DNA of 57,192 nt. It comes from Psychroflexus sp. MES1-P1E (lineage in GTDB: Bacteria; Bacteroidota; Bacteroidia; Flavobacteriales; Flavobacteriaceae). Location: contig NZ_PJBS01000161.1 in NCBI RefSeq assembly GCF_002836055.1, forward strand, positions 1-57,192. The letters are read 5' to 3'. Under the pieces are notes generated by a model. The model was not told the DNA's origin. It saw only the letters and a list, made by a program, of their open reading frames with translations, and searched no databases. The position numbers were made by a program, and so were the translations under genes. This document shows, one piece after another, positions 1 through 7,808 of the stretch (its first letter is position 1; the number at the start of each line of letters is the position of its first letter).

Positions 1-142
1 GCTCTATGTAACTTTAATAGTTTTTTGAAGTGCCTATTTTGAAAGAAGAAAAATAAGACTGATAATTATAACTTAAGATCTCCTTTAACCTTATTGAATT
101 AGCATAAAATTCATAAATTCGCTAGAATTAAATAAAACTCTT

Positions 143-1318
143 ATGTCCAAAGATATCGTTATAGTAAGTGCAGTAAGAACTCCTATTGGAAGCTTTTTAG
201 GAAGCTTAGCCAATATTCCTGCTACTAAATTGGGAGAAATTGCCATAAAAGGAGCTCTTTCCAAAATCAACTTAAAACCAGAATTGGTAGATGAAGTCCT
301 CATGGGGAATGTTGTACAAGCCAATAATGGCCAAGCACCAGCAAGACAAGCAGCCATGGGTGCTGGTATTCCAAATACTGTCCCTTGTACCACTATTAAT
401 AAAGTTTGTGCTAGTGGTATGAAAGCTGTGATGCAAGCCGCTCAAGCTATTGCGTTAGGCGATGCTGAAATCGTTGTTGCCGGTGGAATGGAAAATATGA
501 GTATGATTCCTCATTACTTGCATTTGAGAAAAGGTCAAAAATTTGGACCAGCTCAAATGGTTGACGGCCTGCAAAGAGATGGTCTAGTGGATGCTTATGA
601 CAATAATGCTATGGGAACTTGCGCGGACTTATGCGCCACAGAACACCAAATTTCTAGAGAAGAACAAGATGAATTCGCTAAAGAATCTTACCGAAGAAGC
701 GCTGAAGCGTGGAAAGCTGGAAAGTTTGATGATGAAGTTATTCCTGTAGAAATTCCACAAAGACGCGGCGAACCTGTCATTATGAAAGAAGATGAAGAAT
801 TTAAAAATATCAATCTTGATAAAATTTCTAGCTTAAGGCCTGCGTTTAGTAAAGATGGCACTGCAACAGCTGCAAATTCCTCTGGTATAAATGACGGTGC
901 CGGTGCTGTAATTTTGATGACTAAAGAAAAAGCTGAAGAATTGGGGCTTGAAATTTTAGCGACTATAAAAGGCTATGCTGATGCGGCTCAAGAGCCTGAG
1001 CGTTTCACTACTGCGCCTGCAAAAGCCTTGCCTCTCGCACTTAAAAAAGCAAAAGTATCCAAAGAAGATATTGACTTTTTTGAATTTAACGAAGCCTTTT
1101 CTGTCGTTGGTATTGCCAATACTAAATTGCTAGGCTTAGACAGTAATAAGGTTAACGTAAATGGTGGTGCGGTTTCTTTAGGACATCCATTAGGCTGCTC
1201 TGGAGTAAGAATACTGATTACGCTTATAAATATTATGAAACAAAATAATGCTAAGCTTGGAGCTGCTGCTATTTGTAATGGCGGCGGAGGTGCTTCTGCT
1301 ATGATTTTAGAACGATAA
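143..1318 (+). CDS. Acetyl-CoA C-acetyltransferase (thiolase)
   Basis: A 391-residue thiolase that condenses two acetyl-CoA to acetoacetyl-CoA or runs the reverse thiolytic cleavage, in the cytoplasm. The full catalytic set is visible: nucleophilic Cys89 in NKVCASG, the NEAF motif at 316-319, His348 in the GHPLGCSG loop, and Cys378 in CNGGGG. Length and residue spacing match the biosynthetic (AtoB/PhaA) type. It has an ATG start. A C40 peptidase follows 16 bases later on the same strand and may be co-transcribed. The family is certain; whether it serves lipid breakdown, ketogenesis or isoprenoid supply cannot be told here. Confidence 0.93.
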   Translation: MSKDIVIVSAVRTPIGSFLGSLANIPATKLGEIAIKGALSKINLKPELVDEVLMGNVVQANNGQAPARQAAMGAGIPNTVPCTTINKVCASGMKAVMQAAQAIALGDAEIVVAGGMENMSMIPHYLHLRKGQKFGPAQMVDGLQRDGLVDAYDNNAMGTCADLCATEHQISREEQDEFAKESYRRSAEAWKAGKFDDEVIPVEIPQRRGEPVIMKEDEEFKNINLDKISSLRPAFSKDGTATAANSSGINDGAGAVILMTKEKAEELGLEILATIKGYADAAQEPERFTTAPAKALPLALKKAKVSKEDIDFFEFNEAFSVVGIANTKLLGLDSNKVNVNGGAVSLGHPLGCSGVRILITLINIMKQNNAKLGAAAICNGGGGASAMILER

Positions 1319-1334
1319 CTCTTAATACTTCAAA

Positions 1335-2078
1335 ATGCTATACGGAATTTGTCCTCTAAGTGTTGTGCCTGTGAGAGCAGAAGCTAACGACACTTCAGAA
1401 ATGGTTACCCAGTTGCTTTATGGGGATCATTTCGAAATTACTGAAATAAGACCCAAGTGGATTAAAATTCGCATAGCTTTTGATAGTTATGATGGCTGGA
1501 TAGATGAGAATCAAGCTTTCAAAATCGATGAATTGACATTTCAAAACCTTCAAGAGACATCGACTTATTCTACAGATTTAATTGGTTTAATGACCACCTC
1601 TTCCAGTCAATTGATGCCTGTTTGCATTGGTTCTGCAGTTCACGCTTCAGAACTCCTTAGTCATCACTTCGATGGCTCTACCAATGCGAATTATAACAAA
1701 ACACAGCTTGTAGATACAGCTATGCTTTATCTCAACTCTCCTTATTTATGGGGGGGTAAATCTCCATTTGGAATAGATTGTAGTGGATTTACCCAAATGG
1801 TCTATAAAATAAGCCTCATACCTCTTCATAGGGATGCTTATCAACAAGCTAAACAAGGTCAAGCTCTTTCTTTTATTGAAGAAAGCGAACCTGGCGATCT
1901 AGCCTTCTTTGATAATGAAGAAGGACACATTATTCACGTTGGTATTATGATGAAAAATAATTATATTATTCATGCTCATGGCCAAGTAAGGATCGATAGG
2001 ATTGATCATTCAGGTATCTTTAATGAAGATATCAATCGCTATTCACACAATCTAAGAGTTATCAAAAAAATAGTTTAA
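1335..2078 (+). CDS. C40 family (NlpC/P60) peptidase with SH3-like N-terminus
   Basis: A 247-residue putative peptidoglycan hydrolase. The first ~65 residues resemble a bacterial SH3 wall-binding domain. The NlpC/P60 domain covers about 125-247, with catalytic Cys149 in DCSGF, His201 in HVGI and a third polar residue at His213 in IIHAH. NlpC/P60 enzymes cleave the D-Glu to diamino-acid bond of stem peptides. No classical signal peptide is evident at this ATG start, so export is unclear; family members in flavobacteria often start the same way (from memory). Its stop codon overlaps by 4 bases the stop of the convergent phosphoesterase-barrel gene. Confidence 0.88.
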   Translation: MLYGICPLSVVPVRAEANDTSEMVTQLLYGDHFEITEIRPKWIKIRIAFDSYDGWIDENQAFKIDELTFQNLQETSTYSTDLIGLMTTSSSQLMPVCIGSAVHASELLSHHFDGSTNANYNKTQLVDTAMLYLNSPYLWGGKSPFGIDCSGFTQMVYKISLIPLHRDAYQQAKQGQALSFIEESEPGDLAFFDNEEGHIIHVGIMMKNNYIIHAHGQVRIDRIDHSGIFNEDINRYSHNLRVIKKIV

Positions 2079-5000
2079 AAGCTTGTACCAAAACCAAAAG
2101 AGAACCAAAATCCCTCTTCACTATGGAAAAAATTGAAGGTTCCCGCGAATAAATCAGCGCCATTCACCCAAAATCCAAGTCCATAATTATTTCTCCACTG
2201 GTTAGATTCTGGGACATCAGACCAAACCCTACCTACATCTAAACCACCAAACACTCCAAACTGAAGAGGCATCACACTGGTCCTTATAGTATTGAAACTA
2301 TGTCTCAAATCGACATTACCTACCAAGCTTTGCTGACCTATAAATCGATCTCTTCGAAAACCTCTTAACCCATTATTTGCTCCCAATATAGCTGCTTGAT
2401 AAAATTCATAATTATCATCGAAAAGAAGCTGAGAAGCTACTTTAGTTCTCAGCACCCATTTCTTATCTACAGAAATAGGATTATAAAATTCTAAATATGG
2501 ATTCAAAAAGAAAAAATGCTGATCTGTATTTTCTACATTCATAGTCGCACCAGCTTCAATTTTGAAATCCATTCCACGCTTAGGGTTTAAATTATCATCC
2601 AAGCTTTTATAGTGATAGGAAGACCTGTAAGACACAAAATTTTGGGTATCAAAAAAATCAGGATTATTCGATAGTAATTCTGCACTAGCTTCGTCAATAA
2701 ATCGACCTTCAGTTCTTTGGACTCTATAGTTTTGATAGCTCAATTTATGTTCAAAAATACTACCATAGGCAGATGCTTTTCTAAGACCGATTTCAGCTTC
2801 AATACGTCTTATTTTAACCCTGTTATAGTCTTTGCCTAACTCATCATCACGGTTTTCTGAATTATTTCCAATTCCAAAAAAGTTCCTAGCAAAATTTGGG
2901 CTTGTATAGTCTATACTAGTCACAAAATTATAATTGCCTATCACGTTAGCGAACTCCCCTTCATAACCAAGATCGAAACCACCCGTAGAGGTGTATAATC
3001 CTGCTCTTAATTTGTGCCGATATGTAAACGGATTGAGTTGAAATCCTTTAAATGCATGTGTGGTTTGCAAACCAAAAAGCAATCCATCATCTGGGTTAAA
3101 ACCTAGCCTTGGCAAAAACGTATTGGAAGAGGATATTTTTCTGTTTTTATTGAAAAGATTTTGTTCATAATCATCGGACTTAACAACTCTAGCCTTCGAC
3201 TTCTTTTTTACTGTATTTTCAAAAGACTTATAATCGTAAATTACAGTTCGTTGACCAGAATTTATAGTGTACTCATCCTCGTCATGCCCTCCTATTAATC
3301 TTACTTTTATTTTGCTTTTAAAATCGCCATTAACGTAAAACTCATCAGTTTCATCCAAACCATAAATCCATAATTCTTTGGTCTGTTCGGAGTCAAAAGT
3401 TTTATCAATCATCAAACTTTCGCGATCTCCGCCTTTGTTTCTATATACTCGAACTCGAGTCTTTCCATTTTCAAACCTGTCAACATCAATAATATCGTCT
3501 TTATCCGTAGCACTCAAAATAGCATATTCATTCAAGATATTGCTATAGCGTTTTGCTATAGACTCTAGATTTCCAAGTCTCTCTTTAAAGGTTTTGATTA
3601 AAGCTTCAGTATTCCTTTTATTAATTTCTTCTGGGAAATGACTAAAGGCTTTTTGGATCACTTCATCAGACAAATGGTTTTGAATATAAAGAGCTTCTTT
3701 TGTCCAGTCTTCTTCAGTTGCATTCCGAATGATAATTCTATCGAGTCCTAAGCCAGAATTATTAAACCATCTTAAGTATTTAATATCACTAGCATAAGGA
3801 TGATAAATTTTAGGAAAGCTACTGATGGTCCGAATCGCATCAAAAAAACCACCGTCGAAATTGGCGAAAACTTGATCTCTATCTCTTGGAATAGGTTTGA
3901 AAGTATGATTTCCATCTTCATCTTCAAACTCAGACCAACGCCATTGATCTGAGTGCCTATCCCAATCTCCTAATAACATATCAAATAACCTAGCTCTTAA
4001 ATAACCAGATTCATCTACACTGTATTTTTCATCACGACGAAGGCGTTCTATTAAATCTGCTGTACTGACTATATCGTGATTGGGGTTTCCAAACCTACCT
4101 TCTGTTCCCATCCAGTTACTTTCTGGACGTTCCTCTATCATGTAGATTGCATCACCATGTTTAGCATTAAACTCCCCTAGAGCTTCTTGTTTTGGGATGT
4201 AAACTAATTTTGGATTGGTGTGGTATATATCTAAAGCTTTTGCTAAATCTGGTACTGCCATAAATGAAAATGGGTGTGCCGAGGTTAGAAAATCTAATAA
4301 TAACTCTTCTACTGCAGTATCATCAAATTCCCCAGTTAAGTTCTTATTTGGATAGACGAACTGCTGCAATAAACGTATAGGATTTTTCTTGATTTGCCTG
4401 ATATTATATTGACGGCCTAAACTATCTTCTAACCTTAAAGAATTAGTTTGCATGCCGCCCCCTAATCGAATTGGAAGAAGACCTCCATATGCAGAGTCCA
4501 GATCAAGAACTGGCATCTCAATAGATCTTCCGTACATATCTCTGTACCGCTCTCCCCATATACTTTCAAAAAAATCTGTCCTTTTTAGTTTGAAATCTTC
4601 ATAAATAGAAGCTTTTACTGTTTCTGGAAACTTCTCTGAAAGTTGATTTAAATCAAAAATCTCATCTGGACTATAAACCTCCTTCTGAAATATCAATTCT
4701 GATTCATCTTCGTTAGCTGAGTAAAATTGGACCCAAGAGGAACCATCCTTGAAAACATCAAAAATAGCAAAACCATAACCAGGATAGGCGAACTCACCAT
4801 CACTTCCTAATTTGGCATAAGACACTTTAGACCCAGAACCAGAAACAATCTGCTTTACCAAATCGTGCTCAATGTATTGCAGATTATGCTCATGGCCGGA
4901 AGCGAAAATGACTTTATTCCAACGACTTGCAATAGCAGAGATCCTATCTACCATCTCTCGATATTGATTATTTTGAGTGTCTTGTATAGAAATCCCCCCT

Positions 5001-5803
5001 GTGGCCCTTATCATATTAGCTAAAGATCCCAAAACAGGTAGAGGAACTTTGCGTTGAGAAGGAAACAAATGTTTTACAAATTCGAAAGTTCCCCCGTGAA
5101 TTCCATTGGTATACAAGGGATGATGAAGTGCTACAAGTGTCGTTTTATTTTGATTTTTTTTTAGCTCAGTTTCAAATTCACTGTAAAATTGATCTCGCGT
5201 TTTGATGTCTTCACAATCTCTATTGATTTGTGGTATGTTATCCCAATTTTGTAAAACCCATTGAGAATCTAAAATAATAAGATGAACATCGTCTGAAATG
5301 TCTACGAAAGACATCCCACAACCTGGCTCAGGCAACCAAGGTAAATCTTGGTTTGGCAAAGCGTCTTCAATTCGCTGCTTCTGGTTTTCTAAAGACTGAA
5401 TGCCTTCTGAATACCAATCGTGATTCCCTGGAATAAAATGAACATCACCTTCAAAAAAATCAAGACTTGACGTTTGCCTGTCGATAATTTGTTCTGCTTG
5501 CACCCTATCCTCTTCCCCTTCACTTGGCAAACCTGCAGGATAAATATTATCCCCCAAAATAATAAGCTTATCCGTTTGAGTATCTATTTCCTCTGCAAAT
5601 TTTCGAAAAGCTTGAAGGCCTGGTGCAACAGAATCTAACTTTTCATTTCCTGTATCCCCAATAAGATAAAAGCGCTGTAACCTTGTTTTATCCTCAGGAT
5701 AAAAAGTCGATTCGAATTTTTCTAAGTTTTTATACTTAACTTCGTAAGTCGCGCAGGAAACAAATACCCCGCAAAGCACAATCAATTGTATTTTTTTTCT
5801 CAT
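2075..5803 (-). CDS. Metallophosphoesterase fused to Omp85-type outer-membrane barrel
   Basis: A 1242-residue envelope protein. A lipoprotein-like signal ends at Cys17. A calcineurin-like phosphoesterase follows, with all metal-binding motifs: GD at 49-50, GDN 84-86, GNHD 126-129, HH 227-228 and GHEH 303-306. The middle region (~550-800) has GDWDRH near residue 610 followed by PIPRDRD, which looks like the catalytic and metal loops of atypical kinases but is unproven. The last ~360 residues are rich in alternating beta strands, carry a GLRGFRR motif near 1146 like the Omp85 L6 loop, and end in Phe as outer-membrane barrels do. The phosphatase would sit on one face of the outer membrane, tethered to its own barrel. 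Substrate unknown. Confidence 0.85.
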   Translation of the reverse strand: MRKKIQLIVLCGVFVSCATYEVKYKNLEKFESTFYPEDKTRLQRFYLIGDTGNEKLDSVAPGLQAFRKFAEEIDTQTDKLIILGDNIYPAGLPSEGEEDRVQAEQIIDRQTSSLDFFEGDVHFIPGNHDWYSEGIQSLENQKQRIEDALPNQDLPWLPEPGCGMSFVDISDDVHLIILDSQWVLQNWDNIPQINRDCEDIKTRDQFYSEFETELKKNQNKTTLVALHHPLYTNGIHGGTFEFVKHLFPSQRKVPLPVLGSLANMIRATGGISIQDTQNNQYREMVDRISAIASRWNKVIFASGHEHNLQYIEHDLVKQIVSGSGSKVSYAKLGSDGEFAYPGYGFAIFDVFKDGSSWVQFYSANEDESELIFQKEVYSPDEIFDLNQLSEKFPETVKASIYEDFKLKRTDFFESIWGERYRDMYGRSIEMPVLDLDSAYGGLLPIRLGGGMQTNSLRLEDSLGRQYNIRQIKKNPIRLLQQFVYPNKNLTGEFDDTAVEELLLDFLTSAHPFSFMAVPDLAKALDIYHTNPKLVYIPKQEALGEFNAKHGDAIYMIEERPESNWMGTEGRFGNPNHDIVSTADLIERLRRDEKYSVDESGYLRARLFDMLLGDWDRHSDQWRWSEFEDEDGNHTFKPIPRDRDQVFANFDGGFFDAIRTISSFPKIYHPYASDIKYLRWFNNSGLGLDRIIIRNATEEDWTKEALYIQNHLSDEVIQKAFSHFPEEINKRNTEALIKTFKERLGNLESIAKRYSNILNEYAILSATDKDDIIDVDRFENGKTRVRVYRNKGGDRESLMIDKTFDSEQTKELWIYGLDETDEFYVNGDFKSKIKVRLIGGHDEDEYTINSGQRTVIYDYKSFENTVKKKSKARVVKSDDYEQNLFNKNRKISSSNTFLPRLGFNPDDGLLFGLQTTHAFKGFQLNPFTYRHKLRAGLYTSTGGFDLGYEGEFANVIGNYNFVTSIDYTSPNFARNFFGIGNNSENRDDELGKDYNRVKIRRIEAEIGLRKASAYGSIFEHKLSYQNYRVQRTEGRFIDEASAELLSNNPDFFDTQNFVSYRSSYHYKSLDDNLNPKRGMDFKIEAGATMNVENTDQHFFFLNPYLEFYNPISVDKKWVLRTKVASQLLFDDNYEFYQAAILGANNGLRGFRRDRFIGQQSLVGNVDLRHSFNTIRTSVMPLQFGVFGGLDVGRVWSDVPESNQWRNNYGLGFWVNGADLFAGTFNFFHSEEGFWFSFGFGTSF

Positions 5804-5845
5804 TCTTAAATTAAACTTAAATTATAGTCTCTTAAATATAGAAAA

Positions 5846-7027
5846 ATGACAGATTTACTTTCTAAGGTTGAAACTTTTGTTTTGCATTTTTTCAAAGATA
5901 AGTTATCTAATATATATGTATACCATAATTTCAATCATACTAAAAGAGTTGTTGAAAATGCTGAGTTTCTAGCGGAGAAAAAAAAACTAAGTCCCCAAGA
6001 TAAAAACTTGCTCCTTCTTGCCGCATGGTTCCACGATACAGGACATACAAGGTCTAATGAAAATCATGAAAAAGAGAGCAAACTGATAGCAAGGAGCTTC
6101 CTGAAAGAGCATAACCTGCCTGAAGATGATCTTTCGATTATTGAAAAAGCTATTGATATCACAAAGCTTGGTGTGCAACCCACAACTGATATTGAGAAAG
6201 TCCTAAAAGATGCCGACTGTTCTCATTTTGCTAGAGAAGACTTTAAAGAGATAAGCGAATTATTGAGGCAGGAATTTTATCTGCAAGGAAATTCATACAG
6301 TCCTAAAGAGTGGCTTGATCTTAATATCGATATGCTTTCAAGTCAGCATCAATTTTATACAGATTATGCCATTAAAAATTGGAATACTTTAAAGCAAAAG
6401 AATTTAATCGATCTTGTTATAGATAAAGACAAGAAGAAGAGAAAAGAGGAAAAAGAAAAATTAAAAGCAAAATTTAAGGCTCAATACAAAAACAACAATC
6501 CAGAAAGGAGTATACAAACCTTATTTAGGGTCACCTTAAGAAATCACATTAAGCTGAGTGATATCGCCGATACAAAAGCAAATATTCTGTTATCGGTAAA
6601 TGCGATTATCATTTCTTTAGCTTTGGCTAATATCATCCCAAAATTAGATAATCCAAGTAACCAACATTTAATGATACCTACTCTTATCTTAATCTGTTTT
6701 AGTGTAGCATCAATTATTTTGTCGATATTATCTACAAGACCCAACGTGACTTCTGGAGAATTCACCAAAAAACAAGTAGAAGATAGGGATGTGAATATTT
6801 TATTTTTTGGGAATTTTCATAAAATGAGCTTTAAAGACTATTTATGGGGAGTAAAGGAGATTATAAAAGACAAAGACTATGTCTATGAAGCTTTGGTAAA
6901 GGACCTTTACCTGCTAGGAAAAGTATTAGAAAGAAAATATCGCCTCCTAAGGTTGACCTACACAACATTTATGGTCGGTATTATTATCTCTGTAGTTAGT
7001 TTTTTTATCGCTTTTAAAATTATATGA
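5846..7027 (+). CDS. HD-domain hydrolase with PycTM (Pycsar effector-like) membrane domain
   Basis: A 393-residue protein in two parts. Residues 1-190 are an HD phosphohydrolase: His31, His63-Asp64 in WFHDTGH, and Asp122 in KDAD give the metal-binding set. A lysine-rich linker (193-212) leads to a membrane domain that begins ERSIQTLFRVTLRNH, with hydrophobic spans near 246-264, 276-296 and 372-390. This matches the PycTM domain (DUF5706) found in Pycsar anti-phage effectors that open membranes on sensing cCMP or cUMP. No pyrimidine cyclase lies next to it, so a defence role is unproven; the HD domain might destroy a nucleotide signal instead. It diverges from the phosphoesterase gene with only 42 bases between starts. 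Confidence 0.82.
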   Translation: MTDLLSKVETFVLHFFKDKLSNIYVYHNFNHTKRVVENAEFLAEKKKLSPQDKNLLLLAAWFHDTGHTRSNENHEKESKLIARSFLKEHNLPEDDLSIIEKAIDITKLGVQPTTDIEKVLKDADCSHFAREDFKEISELLRQEFYLQGNSYSPKEWLDLNIDMLSSQHQFYTDYAIKNWNTLKQKNLIDLVIDKDKKKRKEEKEKLKAKFKAQYKNNNPERSIQTLFRVTLRNHIKLSDIADTKANILLSVNAIIISLALANIIPKLDNPSNQHLMIPTLILICFSVASIILSILSTRPNVTSGEFTKKQVEDRDVNILFFGNFHKMSFKDYLWGVKEIIKDKDYVYEALVKDLYLLGKVLERKYRLLRLTYTTFMVGIIISVVSFFIAFKII

Positions 7028-7126
7028 CGCAACCATTTTTGGTTTTAGAGTCTTATGGAAAACAAGTTGAATGTTTAAATTCCATTCAGAGTTTAGTAGT
7101 CTTAAAAATTTATAATAAAACCAATT

Positions 7127-7792
7127 ATGAAAAAACTCCTCATTATTTCTATTCTGTTAGTAAGCCTAAATGTTCAACTCCAGGCTCAAGACCAAATTAG
7201 CTTTGGAGTCAAAGCTGGTGTGAACTTCGCTTATGCTACTGGAGATGCTTCAGATTCGGGTTCTCAATTAGGATATGATGAAGGCCGAACAGCTTTTCAT
7301 GCTGGACTAGTCTCAGAATTAGAGCTTACTGAGAAGTTCTCTATTCAGCCTGAACTGTTATATTCTCAGGTTGGAGCAGCTTATCTCTTCGACAACAGAA
7401 GTTTTGACGGGATTAGGGTCGAGTCAGATTTGAATTTAGATTACCTTAGTTTACCCATACTTGCAAAATATTACGTCTTCAAAGGTCTAAGCTTAGAATT
7501 AGGCCCACAATTCAGTTACATTTTAAATTCAGAAATTGAAAATCAAATATTATCTTCAGGTTTTATATCCACAGAAACTATAATAGTATCTGATTTTAAC
7601 ATCAAGGATGATATCAATCGTTTTGAGTTTGGTTTAGCTCTAGGAACGAGTTATGAACTACTCAACACTGGTTTATTCATTCAAGCACGTTATGTTATTG
7701 GCTTAACAGAAGTCTTCGACAACCAAAACTTCACAACCTCAACTGACTTAAAGAACGCAGTTATACAATTTTCAGTTGGGTATAAGTTTTAG
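7127..7792 (+). CDS. Outer-membrane beta-barrel protein (PorT-like family)
   Basis: A 221-residue protein with a clean signal peptide (MKKLLIISILLVSL, cleavage after the AQA/Q region near residue 20). It then has short amphipathic strands with Gly and aromatic residues and ends in GYKF, a typical C-terminal barrel strand. The opening FGVKAGVNFAYATG is characteristic of the PF13568 outer-membrane barrel family. Its function is not predictable beyond outer-membrane location. It follows the HD/PycTM gene by 99 bases and converges on the GAF-domain gene, whose end lies 16 bases away. Confidence 0.8.
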   Translation: MKKLLIISILLVSLNVQLQAQDQISFGVKAGVNFAYATGDASDSGSQLGYDEGRTAFHAGLVSELELTEKFSIQPELLYSQVGAAYLFDNRSFDGIRVESDLNLDYLSLPILAKYYVFKGLSLELGPQFSYILNSEIENQILSSGFISTETIIVSDFNIKDDINRFEFGLALGTSYELLNTGLFIQARYVIGLTEVFDNQNFTTSTDLKNAVIQFSVGYKF

Positions 7793-7808
7793 TTTAATAG
7801 TCGATGGA

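Noticed and set aside
1-142. Coding end of an upstream gene at the left edge
   Set aside because: The short AT-rich stretch shows no convincing frame on either strand, and no clear -7 element for the thiolase gene.
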